From assembly GCA_964502525.1 (NCBI GenBank), contig CAZCXH010000104.1:1-17665 (forward strand): a stretch of 17,665 nt of DNA. Reading direction: 5' to 3'. This document shows, piece after piece, positions 8,204-14,834 of the stretch. The position numbers and the translations under genes are program-made. The stretch is from DATLYB01 sp964502525 (GTDB taxonomy: Bacteria > Bacteroidota > Bacteroidia > Chitinophagales > CAIOSU01). The first letter of the stretch is position 1. Each line of letters begins with the position of its first letter. The notes below the pieces were generated by a model. It was not told the DNA's origin. It worked only from the letters and a program-made list of their open reading frames with translations, and made no database searches.

Positions 8204-8855
8204 GATTCTTTCAGATAAAATAGCTTATGAGATTGCCGAACGCCTTCTCAAAATTAAGGCAATAAAAATCCAGCCTCACGAACCTTTTACATGGGCTTCG
8301 GGTTGGCGCTCACCGATTTACTGCGACAACCGCGTGACGCTGTCGCACCCGTCCATCAGGACATTTATAAAAAACAACCTTGTTGAACTGATAAAAAAAC
8401 ATTTTCCGGCCGCCAATCTTGTTGCTGGGGTGGCGACAGCGGGAATCGCGCAGGGAGCGCTGGTTGCCGATGCGATGAATCTTCCGTTTGCTTATGTGCG
8501 CCCCGAACCGAAAAAGCACGGCACGGGCAGGCAGGTGGAGGGAGAGGTGAAGGGGGGACAGAGAGCGGTTTTGATTGAAGACTTAATCTCTACCGGCAAA
8601 AGTTCGCTTGCAGCGCTGCAGCCGCTGGAGGAGGAGGGATGTGAAATACTAGGCGTTGCCGCCACTTTCAGCTACGGGTTTGATGCTGCTGAGGAAAATT
8701 TCAAAAAGAATAATTGCGATTTGCGCACTCTGTCAGATTACGACCACCTGCTGAAAGCAGCGATCGGCATGGGCTATATCAAGCCGGATGAATTGGAATT
8801 GCTGATGAAGTGGCGCAAGAACCCTGCAGGATGGAATCCGGAATTTACAAAGTGA
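8202..8855 (+). CDS. pyrE: Orotate phosphoribosyltransferase
   Basis: A 217-aa enzyme of usual PyrE length. It converts orotate and PRPP to orotidine 5'-monophosphate in the cytoplasm, the fifth step of de novo pyrimidine synthesis. The PRPP-binding loop is at residues 121-135 (VLIEDLISTGKSS). The N-terminal FTWASGWRSPIYCDNR (29-44) and the mobile loop YVRPEPKKHGTGRQVEG (98-114), with Lys104/105 and His106, are typical of the family. The start is fixed by homology to the usual N-terminus (IAERLLKIKAIKI). The ATG overlaps the NUDIX ATG by 2 bp on the opposite strand. The next plus-strand gene lies 150 bp away, so pyrE may be monocistronic. Confidence 0.96.
   Translation: MILSDKIAYEIAERLLKIKAIKIQPHEPFTWASGWRSPIYCDNRVTLSHPSIRTFIKNNLVELIKKHFPAANLVAGVATAGIAQGALVADAMNLPFAYVRPEPKKHGTGRQVEGEVKGGQRAVLIEDLISTGKSSLAALQPLEEEGCEILGVAATFSYGFDAAEENFKKNNCDLRTLSDYDHLLKAAIGMGYIKPDELELLMKWRKNPAGWNPEFTK
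8249..8256 (-). promoter_or_regulatory. Candidate -7 element (TAATTTTG) for the NUDIX-YeeE cluster
   Basis: On the minus strand TAATTTTG matches TAnnTTTG exactly, 46 bp upstream of the NUDIX ATG and inside the pyrE coding region. No clear -33 TTG is present at the expected distance. Confidence 0.3.
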
Positions 8856-8890
8856 TATTGACTTATCCGGAAACACTTGTGAAAAACGAA

Positions 8891-8929
8891 CCGATGGACT
8901 CCGGACTCCTTCAGAGGATATACCATCGG
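8891..8929 (+). repeat. 7-bp inverted repeat after pyrE
   Basis: CCGATGG (8891-8897) is the exact reverse complement of CCATCGG (8923-8929), with a 25-nt loop. It is 35 bp past the pyrE stop and could attenuate pyrE transcription, but no T run follows. Confidence 0.35.
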
Positions 8930-8976
8930 ATATTATTCGGTACAAGTTCGGAAACCTGCTTAACAAGGGTATATAT

Positions 8977-8984
8977 TACCTTTA
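8977..8984 (+). promoter_or_regulatory. Candidate -7 element (TACCTTTA) before the RMD1/YagE gene
   Basis: One mismatch to TAnnTTTG, 22 bp before the GTG start, the same spacing and sequence as the element before the large adhesin. There is no convincing -33 element. Confidence 0.35.
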
Positions 8985-8994
8985 TTTATCTGAT

Positions 8995-9001
8995 AAAAGG
9001 A
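8995..9001 (+). promoter_or_regulatory. Shine-Dalgarno-like site deciding a GTG start
   Basis: AAAAGGA lies 4 nt before GTG at 9006. This is stronger than elsewhere in the window and supports the GTG as the start of the RMD1/YagE gene. Confidence 0.5.
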
Positions 9002-9005
9002 TAAC

Positions 9006-9806
9006 GTGGCTGAAAAATACAAACTAAGCGCTTTCCTTGCAGCTTACCAGTTGGATATCAAGAGAATCAAGGCGCATCTCGGCAGAAAGCCGCTGGCTGA
9101 TTCTTCAACGGAGTTGTTTTATGAGATGGGGAATGGAAAATATCAGTACTATTTTAACTACGGAGTTATTGCCTTCACGGGGCACACCGAAGATGAGATG
9201 AGCGCTGCCATCAGTACGGTTTCACATTTTCAGAAAAATCCTTTGGCCAACCGGATGCGCGATGAGTTCGAAATTGAAGCAAAGCCTGGAAGCGACCTGG
9301 CTTTTGAATTCGACAGGGTAATATCCGGCTCTGTTGATGCCCAGGTGGTGCGCATTGCCATGTTCAACCTCGCGCAGTCCGTAGCCATTGACTTTTACCA
9401 GTCGGTGGCGGACAGGCTCCTGCAAGAAGTGCGCGGGTTTGCCACGCAACTGGAAACAACCGGCAGGCTGCGCATCAGCCGAAGGAACATGCTCAAGTTC
9501 ATCGGCAAAGCGCTGAACACCCAAAATGACATTGCCGAAAACATTTATATTTTCGATGCGCCCGACCTCGTGTGGGACGATTCCCTCCTCGACAGGCTGC
9601 ACCAGGGGCTGATAAGGCATTTTGACCTGCGCATGCGTTTCAGCGAACTGGAATATGCGATGCGCATTATAGAAGACAATCTGAAAGTATTCCGCGAAAT
9701 CTACCACCAGCGCGAGAGCAGCCTTCTCGAACTCATCATCATCATCCTGATACTTGTGGAGGTGTTTGATTTGTTTATTTCGAAACTGATTAAGCAGGTG
9801 GTTTAA
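9006..9806 (+). CDS. RMD1/YagE family protein (DUF155)
   Basis: A 266-aa protein recognised by its layout: an N-terminal domain with YYFNYGVIAFTGHTEDEM (about 48-65), a central helical domain, and a C-terminal membrane anchor (about 242-260: ELIIIILILVEVFDLFI) preceded by FREIYHQRESSLLE. The last two segments are typical of the RMD1/YagE family (DUF155), whose eukaryotic members include yeast Rmd1 and mitochondrial RMND1, linked to mitochondrial translation. The bacterial role is not established. It is predicted to be cytoplasmic, anchored at the membrane by its C-terminus. The GTG start is supported by a nearby AAAAGGA. The gene is likely monocistronic, followed by a heptamer repeat and a candidate terminator. 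Confidence 0.85.
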   Translation: MAEKYKLSAFLAAYQLDIKRIKAHLGRKPLADSSTELFYEMGNGKYQYYFNYGVIAFTGHTEDEMSAAISTVSHFQKNPLANRMRDEFEIEAKPGSDLAFEFDRVISGSVDAQVVRIAMFNLAQSVAIDFYQSVADRLLQEVRGFATQLETTGRLRISRRNMLKFIGKALNTQNDIAENIYIFDAPDLVWDDSLLDRLHQGLIRHFDLRMRFSELEYAMRIIEDNLKVFREIYHQRESSLLELIIIILILVEVFDLFISKLIKQVV

Positions 9807-9836
9807 AATTTAATGTTTAAAGTTTAAGGGGGGGGG
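9801..9836 (+). repeat. Tandem heptamer repeat (GTTTAAA x4) plus G9 run
   Basis: Four 7-bp units of consensus GTTTAAA (two exact, two with two or one changes) run from 9801 to 9828, with the final G leading into nine G residues (9828-9836). The first unit supplies the TAA stop of the RMD1/YagE gene. Function is unknown. Confidence 0.6.
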
Positions 9837-9897
9837 CGAAACAGATACCCAAAGACACACATGCGGGAAAGACTGATTTTCCTTGCGCCTGGTCAAC

Positions 9898-9929
9898 TAA
9901 AGCAAAACTTACTGCTTTATGCTCTTTTT
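9898..9929 (+). terminator. Candidate intrinsic terminator of the RMD1/YagE gene
   Basis: TAAAGCA (9898-9904) pairs perfectly with TGCTTTA (9913-9919) around an 8-nt loop, followed within a few bases by a CTTTTT tract. The stem is AT-rich and only 7 bp, so the call is moderate. It lies in the convergent gap before the minus-strand lipoprotein gene. Confidence 0.42.
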
Positions 9930-9952
9930 AAAATATATTTTCGGAGCGCGTC

Positions 9953-10432
9953 TTACTTCCTTCTCACATAATACTCCTGCTGCAAATCAACATATCCATA
10001 GTCAATAATAAGAGTGTCGTCTTTGATGAAAAGCAATCCGGGACGGCTTGCACCGATTATGATGACGGGGCGCTTGTCGCCATCACTCAGTCCGTAGCTG
10101 ATGTGGTAAGTCTGAGTGGAGAGAATCTCGTTTCCGGAAAGAAAAACAACCATTCCGCCTTTCTGGAATCGCATGGTTTTTGCCGAGTTTAATGTTTCGG
10201 GTGTTTCGGTGTGGGGCGTTCTGCCGCAGCATATCGTTTTCTCCCAGCCCCAGTCACCGAGTATGAACTCTTCAAGATTGCTTTGAGGAATTTCATCATG
10301 GGTTTCCGCTGGCTCCTGCCTGGGCTTCTGTTCCTGTGTTGCCGCTTTGGTTTGGTCGGTTGATTCTTCCGCAGTTTTGCAGGAGAACAGGAATAGCGCA
10401 ACTGAAAGGCATATTATTATCTCTGGTTTCAT
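9953..10432 (-). CDS. Small lipocalin-like lipoprotein, function unknown
   Basis: A 159-aa protein with an SPII signal peptide ending in LFLFSC; Cys18 would be lipidated. A polar linker rich in Gln, Lys and Glu (about 20-50) leads to a beta-rich domain starting FILGDWGWEKTICCG and ending LIIDYGYVDLQQEYYVRRK. The G-x-W start and the C-terminal YYVRRK strand resemble small lipocalin-like lipoproteins of Bacteroidota, which I know only as uncharacterised. CysCys at about 68-69 is unusual in such a domain. It is probably anchored in the outer or inner membrane facing the periplasm. It is the last of three minus-strand lipoprotein genes, separated from the second by 151 bp of palindrome-rich DNA, so it may have its own promoter. 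Confidence 0.75.
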   Translation of the reverse strand: MKPEIIICLSVALFLFSCKTAEESTDQTKAATQEQKPRQEPAETHDEIPQSNLEEFILGDWGWEKTICCGRTPHTETPETLNSAKTMRFQKGGMVVFLSGNEILSTQTYHISYGLSDGDKRPVIIIGASRPGLLFIKDDTLIIDYGYVDLQQEYYVRRK

Positions 10433-10441
10433 CTATAATAA

Positions 10442-10598
10442 TGAGTCCGCTCTGAAAAGTCATCGGATGAATACTCTATAAAAATCATGCAATGTGTAAT
10501 TGTTTATATTTCGTTCTATTAACAATTCATCCGATGACTAATATCGGTTTTTCGGATGAGACTCAATAATAATAATAATCCTATTAGATAACCGATAT
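10442..10598. repeat. Nested inverted repeats between two lipoprotein genes
   Basis: Several perfect inverted repeats overlap here. A 15-bp pair lies at 10458-10472 and 10525-10539 (AGTCATCGGATGAAT and its complement), and each arm contains the near-palindrome TCATCSGATGA. Outside it, TGAGTC (10442-10447) pairs with GACTCA (10560-10565). AATTGTT (10498-10504) pairs with AACAATT (10521-10527). ATATCGGTT (10541-10549) pairs with AACCGATAT (10590-10598), the latter reaching into the end of the upstream gene. An (AAT)n run is at 10565-10579. The region could be a small non-autonomous element, an RNA processing site, or a paired operator. Confidence 0.7.
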
Positions 10599-11306
10599 GG
10601 CCAGTTTCTTTGCGTACATCACGGAAGGCTCGCCAACCACTCCTGCTTTTTTCATCGCCTCCCTGGTTTCAGGCCTTTCTACATGATATTTCAATGCCGT
10701 CATATCTACAGAAGATGCGGAAACAGCCACTTCATTCGGGTCAGCGTGGTTGCGCGCTATGACGATCACGGAAATCCCGGCAGCCTTTCGGGTTGAATCA
10801 TTTGCATCAAACACTTTTCTCCATGCGTCATAATCTTCCACTTTCTGAATTACGAACATCCTGTTATCCGAGGTTTTTGCCGCGGCAGTGTCCATATAAT
10901 TGAATTCATAAAATTTTATTTCGGGTTCATCGGTCACTCCGGCTTTTTTCATCGCATTTTTCAAATCTTCTGAAGCCATGAATTGGTTGGCTGCGTCCAT
11001 ATCGCCAACCTTCATTGTAACGCTCACAAAATTGGGGTCTTCAAAATCCTGGAACACGCCCATCACTTCCAGCTTGGCGGCTTGGCGCGCGGCCTCGTGC
11101 CCGAAAAAGCCGGCAGTCCAGGCGGCAAAATCCTTGACATGATGCGACACCGAGAGTGTCATGATTTTCTCGGTTAATACCGCTGGATTGACAACCGCTG
11201 TTGAGCCGGCTGGCGTTTCATTGCCGGCCTGCTGTCCCTGCTGATTGCAGGAAATTAATAATGCGCTTGTCAGCGCGGCTATTAAACAGATTTTCAAATG
11301 TTTCAT
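10584..11306 (-). CDS. Lipoprotein with two tandem alpha/beta-barrel-like domains
   Basis: ATG at 11306 gives 240 aa; a longer form starting eight codons upstream (11330) would spoil the signal peptide. MKHLKICLIAALTSALLISC is an SPII signal with Cys20 as the lipidated residue. After a low-complexity linker (21-45) come two homologous domains (about 49-135 and 148-235). They align without gaps at an offset of exactly 99 residues: W63/W162, DPN 90-92/189-191, and AMKKAGV 118-124/217-223. Each has a beta-alpha-beta pattern resembling ferredoxin-like dimeric alpha/beta barrels (ABM-like); the duplication would let one chain form the barrel. No catalytic residue is evident. It follows the solute-binding protein gene by 39 bp and may be co-transcribed or use the TAATTTTG in that gap. 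Confidence 0.8.
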   Translation of the reverse strand: MKHLKICLIAALTSALLISCNQQGQQAGNETPAGSTAVVNPAVLTEKIMTLSVSHHVKDFAAWTAGFFGHEAARQAAKLEVMGVFQDFEDPNFVSVTMKVGDMDAANQFMASEDLKNAMKKAGVTDEPEIKFYEFNYMDTAAAKTSDNRMFVIQKVEDYDAWRKVFDANDSTRKAAGISVIVIARNHADPNEVAVSASSVDMTALKYHVERPETREAMKKAGVVGEPSVMYAKKLAISVI

Positions 11307-11327
11307 ATAAGTGGTTTTATTGGTGAA

Positions 11328-11335
11328 CAAAATTA
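11328..11335 (-). promoter_or_regulatory. Candidate -7 element (TAATTTTG) before the two-domain lipoprotein
   Basis: Exact TAnnTTTG match on the minus strand, 21 bp before the ATG at 11306 and 10 bp after the stop of the preceding gene. The -33 region has only an ATTG at poor spacing, so the gene may simply be read from upstream. Confidence 0.33.
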
Positions 11336-11345
11336 ATCTTCAATT

Positions 11346-12965
11346 TCACTCGATTATTACCCTTCTCAGATCCAGGAGGTTCATGGCATTGGGTTCCATG
11401 CCATTCACGCCCTTTCTCACAAACCTTGCCACCTCGTCATAAAATAATGGCGCCACAACGGCATTGTCCATAATGATCTGGTCCATTTTCCGGTAGAGAT
11501 CATAGCGGGTGGCATCGTCATTTTCATTAAGGGCGCTTTCATAAAGGCTGTCGAATTCTGCATCGGAGAAACGCGTGTAATTGGGCGGTGCGCCATGCCT
11601 GCTGTAAAACATGGCAAGGTAGCTCTCGGCATCCGGATAATCTGCAATCCATGAGCCGCGGAAAAAAGGAGCCTGCGATTTCGACATCATTTCCCGCTGA
11701 AAAGCGGGCAGCACCAATTCGAGATTGATACTGATGCCTATATCTTTCAACTGTTTCTGGATATAAGATGCGATGTCTTCATAATTTTTGCTTGTATAAA
11801 GCGGAATTTCCGGCAGCCCTTTTCCTTCCGCAAAACCTGCTTGCTCAAGCAACAGTTTTGCTTTTTCCGGGTTATAGTTATATCCGATTACTTTTTCCGC
11901 ATCAAATGAAGGCAAGCCATAAGGCACAAAGCCGGAGACGGCCGGTTTCCCGACACTGTTGCGCAGATATTTGACGATTGCCTCGCGGTCAATGCCATAA
12001 TTGATCGCCTGCCTCACTTCTTTTATCTTCAAAGGATTGTTGGGGAAATCCGCGTTTTTATCATCCATCAGGAAGCCGAGATATTCTGAATTGAGATAAG
12101 GTGTTTTATACATCACCATTCGCTCCGCCTGTTCCGGTTTCAACTCGCCATCTTTTGCAAGCAATTCATTAATATAGGAAGCGTCAAGCCCTGAAAGAAA
12201 GTCGAGTTCGCCTTTCATGAAGTGGAGATATTCAGTCTGCTTGCTTTGAATGAAGGTCACTTTAACGCCATCGGGGTAGGGCAGGGGTGTTCCGTTTTCA
12301 TCCTGCTCAAAATAATTTTCATTTTTTACCAATATCAAAACATCGCTTTCCTGCCATGCCTTAAATTGGAACGGCCCCGTGCCCACCGGATGCACGCGGA
12401 AATCTTTTCCGTAATGCTCCGCCACTTTTTTCGGAACCATGAAGGCGTACTGCATGGTGAGGATGCTGAGGAACGGACCAAAAGGACGGAGTAGTTTTAT
12501 CTGAAACGTTGAGTCGTTGATGGCGGTGAACGGTTGCAGCGAATCCACCCTTCCGTTAAATATCCATGAGCCGGGAGATGCTGTTGCGGGATCAATAATC
12601 CTGCTCAGGCTGTAGGCAGCGTCACCGGCTGAAAGCTTTCTTTCCGATTCATTGCTGAACAAGCCGTTGTTATGGAAGTAAACATCGTTTCTGATGTGGA
12701 ATGTGTAGGTCAAGCCATCATCGCTGACGCTCCATCGCCTGGCAAGGCAAGGCTGTATATTCAGGTTTTTATCCAACTGAACCAGCCCGTTGAAAATCAT
12801 GTTCACGCCCCAGATGTTTGCCTGGTCTTTTGCAAACGCGGGATCGAGTGAAGTGATGCCTGAAGATGAGTTGTAGCGGAAAATTTTTTTGCCGGGAGAT
12901 TCGTTATTGCCATTGCACGCGAAGAGCAAAAGAGCCGGCAATAAGAGATATGAATTTTTCTTCAC
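11346..12965 (-). CDS. Family 5 extracellular solute-binding lipoprotein (OppA/DppA-like)
   Basis: Starting at GTG 12965 the protein is 539 aa and opens with a clean lipoprotein signal (KKNSYLLLPALLLFAC, Cys17). An ATG at 13007 gives a 14-residue extension with a poorer signal. Family 5 features follow in order: ITSLDPAFAKD near the N-terminus, GLVQLDKNLNIQPCLARRWSVSDDGLTYTFHIRNDVYF, then VGTGPFQFKAW, a QAINYGIDREAIVKYL helix, and KLLLEQAGFAEGKGLP. These are typical of SBP_bac_5 proteins, which bind peptides, nickel or other solutes and deliver them to an ABC permease. No permease or ATPase genes are in the window, so it is an orphan or its partners lie elsewhere. It heads a minus-strand series of three lipoproteins and is divergent from parA. 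Confidence 0.92.
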   Translation of the reverse strand: MKKNSYLLLPALLLFACNGNNESPGKKIFRYNSSSGITSLDPAFAKDQANIWGVNMIFNGLVQLDKNLNIQPCLARRWSVSDDGLTYTFHIRNDVYFHNNGLFSNESERKLSAGDAAYSLSRIIDPATASPGSWIFNGRVDSLQPFTAINDSTFQIKLLRPFGPFLSILTMQYAFMVPKKVAEHYGKDFRVHPVGTGPFQFKAWQESDVLILVKNENYFEQDENGTPLPYPDGVKVTFIQSKQTEYLHFMKGELDFLSGLDASYINELLAKDGELKPEQAERMVMYKTPYLNSEYLGFLMDDKNADFPNNPLKIKEVRQAINYGIDREAIVKYLRNSVGKPAVSGFVPYGLPSFDAEKVIGYNYNPEKAKLLLEQAGFAEGKGLPEIPLYTSKNYEDIASYIQKQLKDIGISINLELVLPAFQREMMSKSQAPFFRGSWIADYPDAESYLAMFYSRHGAPPNYTRFSDAEFDSLYESALNENDDATRYDLYRKMDQIIMDNAVVAPLFYDEVARFVRKGVNGMEPNAMNLLDLRRVIIE

Positions 12966-13084
12966 TAAAAGTGCTGCAAGCGCTGTCAAAAATATTTCAA
13001 CATGCAAGCCGCAAGGGAATGATTATTCACAAAAATCTGTGTATAAGTAATCAGCATTCTGTTCAAGGTCTTTTTCTTTAGTTG

Positions 13085-13092
13085 TAGCTTTA
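13085..13092 (+). promoter_or_regulatory. Candidate -7 element (TAGCTTTA) before parA
   Basis: One mismatch to TAnnTTTG, 27 bp before the parA ATG, in the divergent gap with the solute-binding protein gene. The -33 region shows only GTTC at 13061. Confidence 0.35.
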
Positions 13093-13119
13093 AGGGCTTA
13101 ATTTTTTTTAAAAATCAAC

Positions 13120-13938
13120 ATGGGAAAAGTAATCACCATCGCCAACCAGAAAGGCGGCACCGGCAAGACTACCACCGCTATCAACCTCGCTGCGAGCCTT
13201 GCCGTGCTTGAATACAAGACGCTGCTGATTGATGCCGACCCGCAGGCCAATTCCACCTCAGGCTGCGGCTTCGATCCGAAAAATATAAAAACGAGCATCT
13301 ATGAATGTCTCATTGACCAGGCGAGTCCGAAGGACGTCATAGAAGAAACTGAAACCCCTAACCTGTACTTGCTGCCTTCGAGAACAGATTTAGTAGGCGC
13401 GGAAATAGAGTTGATCAACCACCCACAGCGCGAAAAGGTGATGAAAGAAATGGTTGATTCCGTGAAACGCGACTATCAATATGTGGTTGTTGATTTGCTG
13501 CCATCGCTGGGGCTGATCACGGTGAATGCCTTGACTGCCGCAGATTCGGTAATCATTCCGGTGCAATGCGAATATTTCGCGCTCGAAGGGCTGGGCAAAT
13601 TGCTCAACACGATCAAGATCGTCCAGAAGCGGCTCAACCAGGATTTGCTCATCGAAGGCATACTTCTCACCATGTATGATGTGAGGTTGCGGCTTTCCAA
13701 CCAGGTGGCCAACGAGGTGAAGCGCCATTTTGGAGAACTGGTGTTCGACACCATCATTCACCGCAACACGCGGTTGGCGGAGGCGCCAAGCACCGGCAAG
13801 CCCGTGCTCATGTATGATGCTGAAAGTTCAGGAGCAATCAACTACATGAACCTTGCAAGAGAGGTGTTGCAGAAGAATGACGATACGAAAATCAAAGGGG
13901 TGCGTAAATTTGCGCAGGCAGAAGCGGAAGCAGAATGA
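13120..13938 (+). CDS. parA: Chromosome partitioning ATPase ParA (Soj family)
   Basis: A 272-aa protein of normal Soj/ParA length without an N-terminal HTH, so of the chromosomal type. The deviant Walker A motif KGGTGKTT is at residues 11-18, with Lys11 as the signature lysine. Switch I DADPQANST is at 38-46. The Walker B strand ends YVVVDLLPSLG (121-131) with catalytic-site Asp125; most homologues have D-C/T-P/A-P-S here, so Leu126-Leu127 is unusual. LAEAPSTGKPV near residue 225 is also typical. ParA binds DNA as an ATP dimer and, driven by ParB, moves the origin region apart. The C-terminal tail is acidic and Ala/Glu-rich. It overlaps parB by 4 bp (ATGA), giving coupled translation. Confidence 0.96.
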   Translation: MGKVITIANQKGGTGKTTTAINLAASLAVLEYKTLLIDADPQANSTSGCGFDPKNIKTSIYECLIDQASPKDVIEETETPNLYLLPSRTDLVGAEIELINHPQREKVMKEMVDSVKRDYQYVVVDLLPSLGLITVNALTAADSVIIPVQCEYFALEGLGKLLNTIKIVQKRLNQDLLIEGILLTMYDVRLRLSNQVANEVKRHFGELVFDTIIHRNTRLAEAPSTGKPVLMYDAESSGAINYMNLAREVLQKNDDTKIKGVRKFAQAEAEAE

Positions 13939-14834
13939 AAAACAAAAACGAGTTCGGCAAGGGCATCAAGGCTTTGCTCGACAATATAGAAGAAGAGTAC
14001 CAGCAGGTTGCGGTGGCGCAGCCCAAGGGATTTAATGCGCTGGATAGTTCGGTAAAAATTCCCCTTTCTCAAATTGAGGTGAATCCCTTTCAGCCCAGGG
14101 CGGACTTTGACCAGGAACGGTTGAGGGAGCTTGCGGAATCTATCAAAGTGCATGGCGTAATTCAGCCCATCACCGTGCGTTCGCTCGGGAACGGTCATTT
14201 CCAACTCATCTCCGGTGAAAGAAGATTGCGCGCATCCAAGCAGGTTGGCTTGAAGGAGATCCCTGCGTTTGTGAGGGAAGCGGGCGACCAGGAAATGCTG
14301 GAACTTGCCCTTATTGAAAACATTCAGCGGGAAGACCTTAACGCAATGGAAGTCGCCATCAACTACAAAAGATTGATGGATGAGTGCAGCCTCACGCAGG
14401 AAACTTTGGCAACGCGCGTTGGCAAGAACCGCACCACCGTTACCAATTATCTGCGCCTGTTGAAACTGCCGCCTGACATTCAGAAAAGTATTAAAGAAAA
14501 AAAAATTGACATGGGTCATGCGCGCGCGATAGTAAGCGTGGAAGATCCGGTCAGGCAGTTGGTGATTTTTAAAGACATTATAAGCAAAGGGTTGTCGGTG
14601 AGGCAGGTGGAAGACCTGGTCAGGGTGGTACCGGGAGCCTCAGCGCCCAAAGCAAAAACGCCTGTGACGGATAATCTTCCCATTGCCTACCGCAAAATGC
14701 AAGATGAACTTTCATCGTTGTTCTCCACTAAAGTGAAAATCAGGAAATTCAAGGGCGAGCATGGCGAGGTGGTTATCACGTTCTATTCCGATGAAGACCT
14801 GGACAGGATTCTCGATGTGATGCAGCCGCGTTGA
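13935..14834 (+). CDS. parB: Chromosome partitioning protein ParB (Spo0J family)
   Basis: A 299-aa CTP-dependent DNA clamp that loads at parS and spreads along nearby DNA, working with ParA. In order: a basic N-terminal ParA-contact peptide (about 1-20, GKGIKALLDN), the ParB/Srx-like nuclease-fold domain (about 40-130) with the CTP-binding motif GERRLRA at 94-100 and ENIQRED at 128-134, a helix-turn-helix (about 153-178: LTQETLATRVGKNRTTVTNY) for parS binding, and a C-terminal dimerisation domain (about 240-299, LSSLFSTKVKIRKF). Length and motifs are intact. Its start overlaps the parA stop by 4 bp. I did not find a canonical parS palindrome in this window. No terminator is apparent after it. 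Confidence 0.96.
   Translation: MKNKNEFGKGIKALLDNIEEEYQQVAVAQPKGFNALDSSVKIPLSQIEVNPFQPRADFDQERLRELAESIKVHGVIQPITVRSLGNGHFQLISGERRLRASKQVGLKEIPAFVREAGDQEMLELALIENIQREDLNAMEVAINYKRLMDECSLTQETLATRVGKNRTTVTNYLRLLKLPPDIQKSIKEKKIDMGHARAIVSVEDPVRQLVIFKDIISKGLSVRQVEDLVRVVPGASAPKAKTPVTDNLPIAYRKMQDELSSLFSTKVKIRKFKGEHGEVVITFYSDEDLDRILDVMQPR

Noticed and set aside
9953..11306. Toxin-antitoxin or defence pair among the small minus-strand genes
   Set aside because: Both proteins have clear lipoprotein signal peptides and no toxin, nuclease or DNA-binding motif.
13842..14519. 225-codon minus-strand ORF
   Set aside because: Antisense to the well-supported parA end and parB start; no family motifs.
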